A DNA stretch of 64,000 nucleotides from CAZKFG01 sp964551985 (GCA_964551985.1 CAZKFG010000003.1:9736-73735), one strand, 5' to 3'; shown: positions 1 to 9,733, counted from the stretch's first letter. Notes: generated by a model not told the origin, from the letters alone. A program made the numbers and translations.

Positions 1-388
1 AAGGCATCAAGTCATAACAAACAATATTGCCAACATTGATACTCCATTTTTTAAACGTAGTGAAGTGGAATTTGAATCCTATTTGAAAGCTTATTTAGAT
101 GAAGCGGAAGGAAAAACTACCAAACAAATTCCTTTTGATAATAAGCTTGACTTAGATATTACAAATACTCGTCATATTAGTAACAATAAAAAAGAAAATA
201 TAGATACAGCCCCATTTTTGGGTGCGACTATCAATACTATTGATAACCAAACTATGAGAACTGATGGCAATAATGTTGATATTGATATAGAAATGGCTAA
301 TATGGCTAAAAATACTATTTACTATCAGGCGATAGCACAACGTGTAGGTAGTTATTTTAATGGTCTTCGTGATGTTATTCAAAAATAA
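1..388 (+). CDS. flgB: Flagellar basal-body rod protein FlgB (5' end outside window)
   Basis: FlgB is a proximal rod subunit of the flagellar basal body, exported through the flagellar type III apparatus. The frame is open from base 2, and its first visible residues contain the rod-protein N-terminal signature (TNNIANIDTPFFKR), so the start codon lies before the window. About 128 residues are visible. The C-terminal part has the helical MANMAKNTIYYQAIAQ segment that forms the axial coiled coil in this family. It stops 14 bases before flgC, in the usual flgB-flgC-fliE order. An internal ATG at 65 is not the start, because the conserved motif lies upstream of it. Confidence 0.95.
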   Translation, partial: RHQVITNNIANIDTPFFKRSEVEFESYLKAYLDEAEGKTTKQIPFDNKLDLDITNTRHISNNKKENIDTAPFLGATINTIDNQTMRTDGNNVDIDIEMANMAKNTIYYQAIAQRVGSYFNGLRDVIQK

Positions 389-402
389 GGAGTGTGTTGT
401 AA

Positions 403-837
403 ATGGGTATGTTCACAGCAATAGATGCTGCTGGCTCTGGTATGACTGCAGAGAGATTACGACTTGATGTTATATCGAACAATCTTGCAAATGTAAATAC
501 AACAAGGACTAAAGAAGGTGGTCCATACCGCAGGCAAATTGTTGTTTATACTCCACGTGATGAATATAATACTTTTGCGCAGATGTTATCACAAAAATTA
601 GAAGCTGGTAAAGGTGTAAGAGTTGTTGGCATAACAGAAGATAATAGCCCAACGCCTATGATATACGACCCTTCGCATCCAGATGCTGATGCTAAAGGGT
701 ATGTTCATATGCCTAATGTTAATGTTGTTGCAGAAATGGTAGACATGATAACAGCTACTCGTTCTTATGAAGCCAATGTAGCTTCGATTTCTTCTGCAAA
801 AGCAATGGCATTGAAAGCACTAGAAATAGGACGTTAG
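403..837 (+). CDS. flgC: Flagellar basal-body rod protein FlgC
   Basis: Proximal rod protein of 144 residues, the usual family length. The N-terminus carries the flagellar axial-protein signature (LDVISNNLANVNTTRT, about residues 21-36). The C-terminus has the matching helix (NVVAEMVDMITATRSYEANV). The middle YRRQIVVYTPRDE and VRVVGITEDNSP segments are typical FlgC. The ATG is preceded by an AAGGAG-like site. It lies between flgB and fliE and is presumably co-transcribed. Confidence 0.97.
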   Translation: MGMFTAIDAAGSGMTAERLRLDVISNNLANVNTTRTKEGGPYRRQIVVYTPRDEYNTFAQMLSQKLEAGKGVRVVGITEDNSPTPMIYDPSHPDADAKGYVHMPNVNVVAEMVDMITATRSYEANVASISSAKAMALKALEIGR

Positions 838-859
838 AAAATATTTGGAGGCATTAGTA

Positions 860-1165
860 ATGAAAATTGATGGAGTTTTAAGCACTGCCATTAGTAAAGT
901 TCCTTTTTTTGACAAAAATTTAGATGCTGGTAACAACCCAGAAGACAAAAGTTTTTCTGATATGCTTGGTGCTGCAATACAAGATGTAAATCAATTGCAA
1001 AAACAATCGCAGAGAAAAAATATTGATTTGGTAGCAGGTAGGGTAGATGACATATCAGAAGTTATGATAGCAGCAGAAAAAGCTTCTTTAGCACTACAAC
1101 TTACTACACAAGTTAGAAATAAAGTCGTAGAATCTTATCAAGAAATAATGCGTATGCAAATGTAA
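860..1165 (+). CDS. fliE: Flagellar hook-basal body complex protein FliE
   Basis: FliE joins the MS ring to the proximal rod and is an early export substrate. The product is 101 residues. The family C-terminal half is clear: a FSDMLGAAIQDVNQLQKQS region followed by an MIAAEKASLALQLTTQVRNKVVESYQEIMRMQM-type helical end. The ATG at 860 is chosen over an in-frame TTG at 845 because TTGGAGG (845-851) is the ribosome site, 8 bases upstream of the ATG. It lies 22 bases after flgC. Confidence 0.95.
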   Translation: MKIDGVLSTAISKVPFFDKNLDAGNNPEDKSFSDMLGAAIQDVNQLQKQSQRKNIDLVAGRVDDISEVMIAAEKASLALQLTTQVRNKVVESYQEIMRMQM

Positions 1166-1211
1166 TTTAAGTAGATGATTTGTTATTTATACTTTTGAAA
1201 GGATGTAGAAT

Positions 1212-2864
1212 ATGGCCGAGCTTAAAGAGCAGTTTCTGCATTTTTGGGACAAGATTAGTAAGCAGCAAAAGATTTTTCTCGGTTCGGGATTAATTGCAGT
1301 TTTTGTAGCTATTTTAGGGTGGAGCTATTGGTTTGGGGCGAAAGCAGAATATGTTCCATTGTATACTAGATTAGAAACCAAAGATGCAGCAGATATAGTA
1401 TCTAAACTCAAAGAAAACAAAGTAACATATGAAGTAGCAGATAACGGTTCGTCTATTTTAGTGCCGCAAAAAAGCGTATATCAAGTAAGGATGGATTTGG
1501 CATCACAAGGATTGCCTAAAGGAAAAAAAGGCTTTGAAATTTTTGAAGAGAGCAAATTTGGGACAACAGAGTTTCAAAATAAAGTGAATTATCTTCAGGC
1601 GTTACAAAGTGAATTAGCAAGAACCATTGAGCAAATTCAAGAAGTTGAATCAGCAAGGGTTCATATTGTCATGCCTGAAGATAGCATTTACAAAAAAAAT
1701 GAAAAACCAGCTAGTGCTTCTGTAATGTTACAACTTCGTTCCAATAGTTCTTTGAATAGACAACAAATAACAGGTATTGTCAATCTTGTGTCACATAGTG
1801 TTCAAGGTCTAAAACCAGATAATATAACAATAATAGATGGTTTTGCTAAAGTTTTAAACTTACCAGAAGAAGAACCTAGAAAAGAAGGCTTAAATGAAAA
1901 AGATAGTAACGCTGAAGCAAGTAAAATGTCGAAATTTTATTTTACTTTAACACGTGAAATTCAATCGGAAATTCAGGAGAACGTACAAACACTGCTGGAT
2001 AACTCACTTGGAGAGAAAAAAGCAGTGGCGCGTGTTAATGTAGAACTTAACTTTGATCGTCGTCTTATTGATAGACAAATATTTGAACCTACAGCAGAAG
2101 ATAGAGGAATATTAAGAAGCGCTCAAGATATAACAGAAACATATCAAGGTACAAATGCTCAACCAGGTGGACCACCTGGTACAACTTCTAACATACCAGG
2201 TTATCCAGCTGGGCAACAAGGTCAATCTAATTATGAGAAAAAAGAATCTACTAAAAATTATGAAATAAGTGAAATAAAAGAAAAAATTATTCAACAACCA
2301 GTAGCGATAAAAAGAGTCACTGTGGCAGTTTTTATTGATGAAACATTAAATCAAGCGCAACAAGATGGTATAGCTAGAGTTGTTGCTTCAGCAGCTGGTT
2401 TTAACGAAGCTAGAGGCGATTTAGTTTCTGTAGAGCGAGTTCCATTTAATGCTACTACACAAGTTAATGTACAAGCACAACAACAAGAACAACTAATTCG
2501 TTATGCGACCTATGGTGTACCAGTATTATTACTAGTACTTGCAGGAATTGCTTGGTTTATTTATTCAAGACGTAAGCAACAAGCAGCTATTTTAGCTGAA
2601 CAACAAGCAAAACAAGAAAGAGAAAGAATAGAAAAAGAAGAGCAAGAGCGGCTTGCTATGCTACAAGCGCAAGCTAATGAATTGGATGATGAAGAATTTG
2701 AAGATGAAGAAGATGAAGAATTGCGTTTATCAATGGATAGAGAATTAACACAAGCAGAAAAAGAAGTAGCTGCTAAAAAGGCGGTTATTGAAGAATGGGC
2801 AGAGAAACAACCAGATGATTTTACACTTACACTGCGTACATGGTTAAATGATGATGCCCAATAA
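1212..2864 (+). CDS. fliF: Flagellar MS-ring protein FliF
   Basis: FliF forms the membrane MS ring, the platform for rod, switch and export gate. The product is 550 residues. A first membrane segment lies at about residues 22-43 and a second at about 435-455. Between them is the periplasmic YscJ-like ring-building region (EYVPLYTRL, VPQKSVYQVRMDLASQGLP) and a Pro/Gly-rich linker near residue 320 (PGGPPGTTSNIPGYPAG). The C-terminus is acidic and then has the FliG-binding tail (EWAEKQPDDFTLTLRTWLND). The start ATG follows AAAGGATG. fliG begins 21 bases downstream. Confidence 0.97.
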   Translation: MAELKEQFLHFWDKISKQQKIFLGSGLIAVFVAILGWSYWFGAKAEYVPLYTRLETKDAADIVSKLKENKVTYEVADNGSSILVPQKSVYQVRMDLASQGLPKGKKGFEIFEESKFGTTEFQNKVNYLQALQSELARTIEQIQEVESARVHIVMPEDSIYKKNEKPASASVMLQLRSNSSLNRQQITGIVNLVSHSVQGLKPDNITIIDGFAKVLNLPEEEPRKEGLNEKDSNAEASKMSKFYFTLTREIQSEIQENVQTLLDNSLGEKKAVARVNVELNFDRRLIDRQIFEPTAEDRGILRSAQDITETYQGTNAQPGGPPGTTSNIPGYPAGQQGQSNYEKKESTKNYEISEIKEKIIQQPVAIKRVTVAVFIDETLNQAQQDGIARVVASAAGFNEARGDLVSVERVPFNATTQVNVQAQQQEQLIRYATYGVPVLLLVLAGIAWFIYSRRKQQAAILAEQQAKQERERIEKEEQERLAMLQAQANELDDEEFEDEEDEELRLSMDRELTQAEKEVAAKKAVIEEWAEKQPDDFTLTLRTWLNDDAQ

Positions 2865-2885
2865 ACTGGGTGTGTGGAGGTTTTT

Positions 2886-3899
2886 ATGAGTACTTTAGCA
2901 AGAGATTTAAGTGGCAAACAAAAAGCAGCTATTTTATTAATAACATTAGGTCAAGAAATTTCCTCTAATGTAATGAAAAATCTTAAAGAGGACGAAATAG
3001 AAAAACTTACTTTAGAAATAGCCAACCAAAGAAAAGTATCACAAGAACTAAAAGATGAAATAATAAGCGATTTTTATGAACTGTGTTTAGCAAGAGATTA
3101 CATGTCAAGCGGTGGTTTGGATTATGCTAGAGAAGTACTAGAAAAAGCACTGGGACCTGAAAAAGCTATTAGTATAATTACAAGGCTTACATCCAGCCTA
3201 CAAATAAGACCATTTGACTGTATTCGTAACACCGATCCTACACAATTACTAAACTTTATACAAAATGAACATCCACAAACATTGGCTTTGATAGTTGCCT
3301 ACTTGCAACCAGATAAAGCGGCGATGATAATTTCTTCACTAGCTCCTGAAGTGCAGGCTGATGTTGTAAAACGTATAGCTAATATGGATAGAACATCACC
3401 AGATGTAATAAGAGATGTAGAGAGAATTTTGGAACGTAAAATATCCACAATGTCTACTCAAGACTTTACAACAGCTGGCGGCTTAGAATCTGTTGTAGAA
3501 TTGATAAATCGTGTTGACCGTACAACAGAACGTACAATTATTGAAAACCTTGAAGTGCAAGAGCCAGAATTGGCAGAAGAAATCAAAAAACGTATGTTTG
3601 TATTCGAAGATATTGTTATGCTTGATGATAGATCGCTACAAATGGTGCTTCGTGAAATTGAGACAAAAGACCTTAGTTTGGCACTTAAAGGCGTATCTGA
3701 TGAAGTTAGCAACAAGATATTTAAAAATATGTCAAAAAGAGCTTCTGAAATGCTTAGAGAAGAAATTGATTTTATGGGACCTGTTCGCATTAGAGATGTA
3801 GAAGAAGCTCAACAAAAAGTGGTTAATGTAATTCGTCGATTGGAAGAAAGCGGTGAAATTGTTATTTCAAGAGGTAAAGGGGACGAAGTAATTGCCTAA
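2886..3899 (+). CDS. fliG: Flagellar motor switch protein FliG
   Basis: FliG is the rotor protein that contacts FliF, FliM and the stator. The product is 337 residues, the normal length. It has the N-terminal domain (LSGKQKAAILLITLG), the middle domain with the EHPQTLA signature (about residues 125-131), and the C-terminal torque domain with the charged helix around FEDIVMLDDRSLQMVLREIE. The ATG at 2886 follows GGAGG (2876-2880). An in-frame GTG at 2874 overlaps that site and is not used. The end overlaps fliH by 8 bases. Confidence 0.97.
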   Translation: MSTLARDLSGKQKAAILLITLGQEISSNVMKNLKEDEIEKLTLEIANQRKVSQELKDEIISDFYELCLARDYMSSGGLDYAREVLEKALGPEKAISIITRLTSSLQIRPFDCIRNTDPTQLLNFIQNEHPQTLALIVAYLQPDKAAMIISSLAPEVQADVVKRIANMDRTSPDVIRDVERILERKISTMSTQDFTTAGGLESVVELINRVDRTTERTIIENLEVQEPELAEEIKKRMFVFEDIVMLDDRSLQMVLREIETKDLSLALKGVSDEVSNKIFKNMSKRASEMLREEIDFMGPVRIRDVEEAQQKVVNVIRRLEESGEIVISRGKGDEVIA

Positions 3900-5019
3900 T
3901 GTTATTAAATCAAATTCAGTCTTAGAAGATAATAAAAATTTTATTATTAATTTACCAGAAGATTTTTTTTCTCAAGAAGACGAGCAAGCACCTTCTGATG
4001 ACGATTTTGGTTTTTATAAAAACATAGATATTGACAATAACGACGATGAATCAGATTATAAAAGATATTTCTTTGTAAAAGAAAACGAATGTGAAACAGA
4101 GACAAATAAAGACTTAAAAATAGAGCTGGAATTAGAACCAACACAGCCTCTACCAACAGAAGAAGACCTTTTGCAGGAAAAAATTGATCAAGCTAACCAA
4201 AAAGCGGATGAAATTATTGAACTTGCGACTCAAAGGGCGCAAGTTATTAAACAACAAATAGAAAAAGAACTAGCTTTGTCTGAAGAAAAAATCAATATAG
4301 CAAAATCAATGGCTAATAACATTATTGATGAGGCTAATAAAAAAGCTCAAAATATTATCAATGAAGCTAACAAAACGGCTGAAGATACCTTAGAACAAGC
4401 GAAAACAAATGGCTATAGCGATGGAGAGAGACAAGGTAGAGAAGCTGGCAACAAAGAAGGCTTTGAAATAGGAAAACAAGAGGGTTTTGACAAAGGCTAT
4501 AGTGAAGGCGAAAGAAAAGGATTCATACAAGGACAAGAAACAGGAAAACAAGAAGGTCTGCAAGAGATAAAAAATCAAATGGAAGAGGAAATAGAACAAG
4601 CAACGCAAAAAGCTAAAGATATTTTATTGCAATCAGAAATCGATTATAAGAAAAAATTAGATTCGATGAATGAAAAAATTGTAGATTTAGTAATGAGCGT
4701 TGCAAGCAGAGTTTTAAATAAACAAATAGATGAAAATCCGTTTTTAATTTTGCAAATGGTTAAAGAAGCTGCAAAAAAAGTTATTGAGCAACCTAGACTG
4801 TTTATAAACATTAATTCACAAAATTATGATATAGTATTTGCCTCTTGTAATGAAATCAAAAAAGAACTTGGCAGTAAACAGGAGCTATCGGTTGTAGTTG
4901 ACAACTCACTTGGTTTAGCTGATGTTGTTATAACAACTGGTGGTAGTGGTGATGTTGATGCTAGACTAGAGACACAAATGAATCAAGTTCGCAAGGCAAT
5001 AGAAGCGGTGATTATATAA
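3892..5019 (+). CDS. fliH: Flagellar assembly protein FliH
   Basis: FliH is the stator-like regulator of the FliI ATPase in the export apparatus. The product is 375 residues. The first 90 are acidic and poorly conserved. A long coiled coil follows, with a Gly-rich heptad-like stretch at about residues 175-225 (SDGERQGREAGNKEG, KGYSEGERKGF) that matches the GxxxG repeats of the family. The C-terminal domain (VMSVASRVLNKQIDENP) resembles V/F-type ATPase subunit E. The start is TTG, overlapping fliG by 8 bases with AAAGGGGA upstream. Its stop overlaps the fliI start by one base. Confidence 0.9.
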   Translation: MPNVIKSNSVLEDNKNFIINLPEDFFSQEDEQAPSDDDFGFYKNIDIDNNDDESDYKRYFFVKENECETETNKDLKIELELEPTQPLPTEEDLLQEKIDQANQKADEIIELATQRAQVIKQQIEKELALSEEKINIAKSMANNIIDEANKKAQNIINEANKTAEDTLEQAKTNGYSDGERQGREAGNKEGFEIGKQEGFDKGYSEGERKGFIQGQETGKQEGLQEIKNQMEEEIEQATQKAKDILLQSEIDYKKKLDSMNEKIVDLVMSVASRVLNKQIDENPFLILQMVKEAAKKVIEQPRLFININSQNYDIVFASCNEIKKELGSKQELSVVVDNSLGLADVVITTGGSGDVDARLETQMNQVRKAIEAVII

Positions 5020-6335
5020 TGCTTGATTTTCAGCGTATAATAAATGCAATTGAAACGTCTAAAACAATGCTTTTAACTGGAAAAGTTACGCAAATTATAG
5101 GACTTGTTATAGAAACAGATGGACCAAATGTTATTATTGGTGAAATTTGCTTGATATATCCAAGAAGCAACAAATTACAACCACTAGTAGCAGAGGTTGT
5201 TGGGTTTAGAGAAAATAGAGTTTTGCTCATGCCGCTTGGCGATATGACAGGAATTGGTCCAGGTTGTGAAGTTGTTGCATCTGAAAAAACTTTGACAGTA
5301 AAAGTCGGCGATGGATTACTAGGTAGGGTGTTTGACGGTCTTGGCAATCCTATTGATGGCAAAGGTGAAATTGATTCTAATATATATTATCCATTAGAAG
5401 CGCCACCACCACCACCGCTTGCTAGAGCAATGATAAAAGACAAAGTATCGGTTGGTGTAAGAGCAATCGATGGACTTTTATCAATGGGTAAAGGTCAACG
5501 TATAGGAATAATGGCAGGTAGTGGTGTTGGTAAAAGCACATTACTTGGTATGATAGCTAGAAATACAGAGGCAGATATAAACGTAATTGCCCTTATTGGT
5601 GAACGTGGTCGTGAAGTTAGAGAATTTATAGAACGAGACCTTGGCGAAGAGGGACTAAAAAAATCAGTTGTTGTTGTTGCTACTTCGGACCAACCAGCAC
5701 TAGTTAGAATAAAAGGCGCACTTACTGCAACAGCAATGGCAGAGTATTTTAGAAATATTGGTAAAAATGTTGTTTTAATGATGGACTCTGTAACACGTTT
5801 TGCTATGGCTCAAAGAGAAGTTGGACTTACAGTAGGAGAACCACCAGCTACGCGTGGCTATACACCATCGGTTTTTGCATTACTGCCTAAATTACTTGAA
5901 CGTACAGGTTCAGGTATAGATGGTGCAATAACTGGAATTTATACAGTCTTAGTCGAAGGCGATGACATGAATGAACCTATTGCAGATACTGTGCGAAGTA
6001 TCTTAGATGGACACATAGTCTTATCAAGGTCATTGGCGGCACAAAATCACTATCCAGCAATAGATGTACTGACGAGTGTCAGTAGAATAATGCTAGAGAT
6101 AGTTGACAAAGAACACTGGGCAGCAGCGCAGCAACTGCGAAAAGTATTAGCTACGTACAGTGAAGCACAAGATCTTATCAATATAGGAGCGTATGTAGCT
6201 GGAAGTAACAAAGATATAGACAATGCAATTAGAATGATAGACAAAGTAACAGAATTTTTAGTACAAGACGTTTATGAAATAACCGATTATCAGAATTGTA
6301 TTTCAAGACTGTGTAGTTTATTTAAAGAAAATTAA
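5019..6335 (+). CDS. fliI: Flagellum-specific ATP synthase FliI
   Basis: FliI is the hexameric ATPase of the flagellar type III export machine, homologous to F1 beta. The product is 438 residues, the family length. It has a Walker A motif (AGSGVGKSTLL, about residues 166-176), the ALIGERGREVREFIE segment, a Walker B strand (VVLMMDSVTRFAMAQRE) and the PPATRGYTPSVFALLPKLLER signature. It is translationally coupled to fliH (TAATG) and followed by fliJ after 20 bases. Confidence 0.98.
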   Translation: MLDFQRIINAIETSKTMLLTGKVTQIIGLVIETDGPNVIIGEICLIYPRSNKLQPLVAEVVGFRENRVLLMPLGDMTGIGPGCEVVASEKTLTVKVGDGLLGRVFDGLGNPIDGKGEIDSNIYYPLEAPPPPPLARAMIKDKVSVGVRAIDGLLSMGKGQRIGIMAGSGVGKSTLLGMIARNTEADINVIALIGERGREVREFIERDLGEEGLKKSVVVVATSDQPALVRIKGALTATAMAEYFRNIGKNVVLMMDSVTRFAMAQREVGLTVGEPPATRGYTPSVFALLPKLLERTGSGIDGAITGIYTVLVEGDDMNEPIADTVRSILDGHIVLSRSLAAQNHYPAIDVLTSVSRIMLEIVDKEHWAAAQQLRKVLATYSEAQDLINIGAYVAGSNKDIDNAIRMIDKVTEFLVQDVYEITDYQNCISRLCSLFKEN

Positions 6336-6355
6336 AGTGCTAAGGATGAGAAATA

Positions 6356-6811
6356 TTGAAGCCCTTTGTATTTAAATTAGAAACACTTTTAAAAATAAGA
6401 AAAAGACATGAAGAAGAAGCTAATATTGCTTTGTCTAAAGCACGAAAAAAACTGTTTGAAGCAAAAACATACTTAGAAAAACTAACAACCCAGCAGCAAG
6501 AAACTGTAGATGCTTTCAAACAAAAACAAGAAAACAAAGAACTTTTTGCTTTAGAATTTCAAAGTTGGTACACTTTTATAAATTTTTTACAAACTCAAAT
6601 AAAAGACCAAATACTAATAGTAGAACAGATAACACAAGAAGTAGCAACTGCACTAAAGCTTTTAGAACAAGCAATGAAAAACCGTAAATCAGTTGAGAAA
6701 TTAAAAGAAAAACGTTATGAACAATATAGAATAGATATGCTTTTAGAAGAACAAAAAATACTTGATGAAATGGCTATTACTAGATTTAAAAGCACAAGCA
6801 AAAACTTTTAG
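6356..6811 (+). CDS. fliJ: Flagellar export chaperone FliJ
   Basis: FliJ is a small coiled-coil protein that fits into the FliI ring and escorts substrates. The product is 151 residues, nearly all helical and charged (FVFKLETLLKIRKRHEEEA start, typical FliJ). The second half is also coiled coil (KNRKSVEKLKEKRYEQYR). The start is TTG with AAGGATGAG upstream. Position directly after fliI supports the call, since sequence conservation in this family is low. Confidence 0.9.
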   Translation: MKPFVFKLETLLKIRKRHEEEANIALSKARKKLFEAKTYLEKLTTQQQETVDAFKQKQENKELFALEFQSWYTFINFLQTQIKDQILIVEQITQEVATALKLLEQAMKNRKSVEKLKEKRYEQYRIDMLLEEQKILDEMAITRFKSTSKNF

Positions 6812-6831
6812 AGAGGTGTTGATTAAAGCTT

Positions 6832-7389
6832 ATGAACCCTATAAGTAAAGTACACGCTCGTATAGCAGAAATAGAAAAAAAATTCAATCCACAACAAACA
6901 CAACAAGAATCAAGCTTTTCAGATTATCTAAAAACTGCTCAAAGCAAAGATAATGATACAATATCTGCTATAAGAAAAAAACCGATTCAAGAACAAAATA
7001 CTAACTACGAAAAAGGCAGCATAAAACAAATGCTAGTAGAAACTGCACAAAAATATGGAGTTGACAGCAACCTTGTATTAGCATTGGCTAATGCTGAATC
7101 AGGATACAGAACAGATGCCGTATCACCAGTTGGAGCAGTTGGCGTAATGCAATTAATGCCTGACACTGCTCGTGGTTTAGGCGTAGAAGATAGCTTTGAT
7201 CCAAAACAAAACATTGATGGTGGCGTAAGGTATCTAAAACAAATGCTCTCAATGTTTGGTGGCGATACAACAAAAGCGCTTGCTGCATACAATGCAGGAC
7301 CAGGAGCAGTACAAAAATACGGTGGAATTCCGCCGTATGCCGAAACACAAGCATACGTAAGAAACATTTTATCTGAAATAGCACAATAA
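6832..7389 (+). CDS. Soluble lytic transglycosylase-like protein in the flagellar operon
   Basis: The product is 185 residues with a C-terminal lysozyme-like SLT domain (about residues 65-180). It has the catalytic Glu in ALANAESGY, then VGAVGVMQLMPDTA, and the AAYNAGPGAV motif. These families cleave peptidoglycan glycan strands to make 1,6-anhydro ends. The first 60 residues are hydrophilic and Gln-rich, with no signal peptide or membrane helix. Its place between fliJ and the MotE-like gene suggests a muramidase that opens the wall for the rod, possibly exported through the flagellar channel, as for the muramidase domain of FlgJ in proteobacteria. The export route is inference. Confidence 0.88.
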   Translation: MNPISKVHARIAEIEKKFNPQQTQQESSFSDYLKTAQSKDNDTISAIRKKPIQEQNTNYEKGSIKQMLVETAQKYGVDSNLVLALANAESGYRTDAVSPVGAVGVMQLMPDTARGLGVEDSFDPKQNIDGGVRYLKQMLSMFGGDTTKALAAYNAGPGAVQKYGGIPPYAETQAYVRNILSEIAQ

Positions 7390-7411
7390 CTATAAAAAGG
7401 GAGGGTATGTT

Positions 7412-8251
7412 TTGCCTACAGTTAAACAAGAACAAATCCCAACTGAAGATGAACAACAAGATACCTCTGCTGGTGTTTACAAAAACAATCAAGACACATT
7501 TTTTACTAAAACAAAAAGATTATTAAACCCTGTAAAAATTATCAAATATTTAGCTAAAAACATTTGGAAGCCGGTTTTAGCATTTGTTTTACTGTTTGGT
7601 TTAATACTAGGACTTGTCTATGCAGGCAGCTATTACAAACTATTAGACGCCAAAAAAACTCTTGATTTTGAAAACTCCATGGCAAGTCTTAGACAATCTG
7701 ATAATTTTATAGTAACAAGTACTTTGCCAGTTTTAGAGTGGATAGCATCATCATTTGCCGGTGCCGGTGAAATAATGCAAGCCCAAATAGACAGACAAGA
7801 ACAACAAATAATGCAAAAAGAACAAGAACTACAAGAGCAAAAAAAGCAAGAAGAACTAAAAGCTCAAGAAGCTGAAAAAGAAAAACAAAAAAAAGAACAA
7901 GAACAGCAAAAAGCAGCAGCTAACAAACAAACCACAACATCAGCTAAAAAAGACCAAACAACAGCTGACTTACAAAAAGCTGCCGACGAAAGACAAAAAG
8001 AACTAATCAAAAGAGCAAGTAAACTAGCTACATACTATGCGACAATGCCACCGCAAAACGCTATAAACATAATGAAAAATATGGACAACGAAGAAATCAT
8101 TATAGTTTTAAGCCGTATGCCAGATGAAACAGCATCACAAATTTTAGCAGGCTTTGAACCAGATAGAGCCTCAATTATCTCCAAGAGCATTCTTAAATTA
8201 CGTCCGACAGTCGAACCAACAACACCAAACAAAGCAAACGACGTCTTGTAA
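7412..8251 (+). CDS. MotE/YlxF-like membrane protein with MgtE-N-type domain
   Basis: The product is 279 residues. The N-terminus is cytoplasmic, one membrane helix lies at about residues 50-70 (LAFVLLFGLILGLVYAG), and a long Glu/Lys/Gln coiled coil spans about residues 120-200. The C-terminus is a MgtE intracellular N-like domain (KRASKLATYYATMPPQNAINIMKNMDNEEII, ILAGFEPDRASIISKSI). This architecture and position between fliJ and fliK match B. subtilis YlxF and the MotE motility proteins, proposed to act at the motor or as chaperones. The start is TTG with GGGAGG upstream. An overlapping ATG at 7407 is in another frame. Confidence 0.82.
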   Translation: MPTVKQEQIPTEDEQQDTSAGVYKNNQDTFFTKTKRLLNPVKIIKYLAKNIWKPVLAFVLLFGLILGLVYAGSYYKLLDAKKTLDFENSMASLRQSDNFIVTSTLPVLEWIASSFAGAGEIMQAQIDRQEQQIMQKEQELQEQKKQEELKAQEAEKEKQKKEQEQQKAAANKQTTTSAKKDQTTADLQKAADERQKELIKRASKLATYYATMPPQNAINIMKNMDNEEIIIVLSRMPDETASQILAGFEPDRASIISKSILKLRPTVEPTTPNKANDVL

Positions 8252-8293
8252 TTTAATCAAATAAATGCTAATACACTGAAAGGAGGTGAGAAA

Positions 8294-9733
8294 ATGGATG
8301 CGATGAATTTATTTGCAACAACGGCAGCAGCAACTTTAAATCAACAAACACTACAACCAAATCAAATAGCAACAACTCCCAACAAAGAAATGGCAGGCAA
8401 ATTTGGCAAAGTACTTAAGACCATAGCCACAACAGATGCCATAAATCTTTCAGATGCAGAAATCAACCAGTTAGAAACATCGCAAGTAAGTCAGATAGCA
8501 AGCATGTTACAAGCAAACGTCGTTTTACCAGTAGTTTTACAAACAAAAACAGACAATACTACCGAACAACAAATACCTACAACTGCAATTAAGGAAACGA
8601 CCAACTTAGTTAAAGAAACACAAACAACAATACAATCACTTGCTGTCAAAGCCCAAAACTTGCAAGAGTTTTTATCCAAAATGACAAAAGAAGAACTTGC
8701 CAAAATTGTTCAAACAAACCCACAATCAGTAAACGAAGAACAACAAGCAAATCTCCAGCAAACAACGAAAAATGAACCTATTGAGATAAAAACAACACAA
8801 GACCAACAAAACATAGACTCTCAAAAACAAACAATTGATGCAAAACAAATTTTTGGCGACAAACTAGTTGAAAGCAAAACAACAGATATGATTTTGCCAA
8901 CAACCCAGCCAAAAACAAAAGTTGCTCAAACTACCCCACAAGTACTGACAGATGAACTTACACTAGTCAATAACGCTGTAACAACCGAAGTGAAAAAACC
9001 ACTAACAAAAGAACTCGAACAAAACACTTTGAGCACACTTCAAACAGTTGATTTAAAACAAGAACTGCAAACAAAACCAACTATCGAAATACAAAACCAA
9101 CTAACAGACCTAACAAAAACGCCACTTGTAACAACAATTCAAAGCAAAAACCTAAAAGATGACCTAAACCTATTTGAAGAAATTGTCAAAAAAGAAGAAC
9201 TCACATTTACAGACAAAATAGCAACAATCGCTGGCGAGACAAAACAGCCAGAAATACAAAAAATAACTTTTGACAAAGAACCAATAGCACTAGCCAATCT
9301 AAAAGAAGTAGTCGACCAAATTGTAGAACAAGCCAAACTTACACAAAAACCAGGCATATCAGAAATGATCCTACGCCTAAAACCAAACAACCTCGGTGAA
9401 ATGACAATCCGCATAATCGCAGGTGACGGAGGAACAATCACAGCCTCATTTCACACAAACAACCCAGAAGCAAGAGCAATTTTACAACAATCTTTGCCGA
9501 CAATAAAGCAAGAACTAGCAAACACCGGACTTAAAGTCAATGACGTAGGTGTTTACGCAGGACTAGGCGACTTCCAGTCATTTGCCCAACAAAGAGAAGG
9601 TCAAACAAATCAACAAAATTCACCAAAAATAAACGCAGCAAAACTAGCAATGCAAGACCAAGAACTACTAGAAGAACTGCAAGCACAAAGCGACAATACA
9701 AGCTTAGACGGCGGCGTAGACTACAGAATATAA
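8294..9733 (+). CDS. fliK: Flagellar hook-length control protein FliK
   Basis: FliK measures hook length and switches export specificity through FlhB. The product is 479 residues. The long N-terminal part (about residues 1-340) is low complexity, rich in Thr, Gln and Lys, as expected of the ruler. The C-terminal domain (about 355-430) holds the Flg_hook signature (MILRLKPNNLGEMTIRI, GLKVNDVGVYAG). The ATG follows AAAGGAGGTGAG. Third codon positions from here to the first third of flgE are mostly A or C, unlike the rest of the operon. Confidence 0.93.
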   Translation: MDAMNLFATTAAATLNQQTLQPNQIATTPNKEMAGKFGKVLKTIATTDAINLSDAEINQLETSQVSQIASMLQANVVLPVVLQTKTDNTTEQQIPTTAIKETTNLVKETQTTIQSLAVKAQNLQEFLSKMTKEELAKIVQTNPQSVNEEQQANLQQTTKNEPIEIKTTQDQQNIDSQKQTIDAKQIFGDKLVESKTTDMILPTTQPKTKVAQTTPQVLTDELTLVNNAVTTEVKKPLTKELEQNTLSTLQTVDLKQELQTKPTIEIQNQLTDLTKTPLVTTIQSKNLKDDLNLFEEIVKKEELTFTDKIATIAGETKQPEIQKITFDKEPIALANLKEVVDQIVEQAKLTQKPGISEMILRLKPNNLGEMTIRIIAGDGGTITASFHTNNPEARAILQQSLPTIKQELANTGLKVNDVGVYAGLGDFQSFAQQREGQTNQQNSPKINAAKLAMQDQELLEELQAQSDNTSLDGGVDYRI

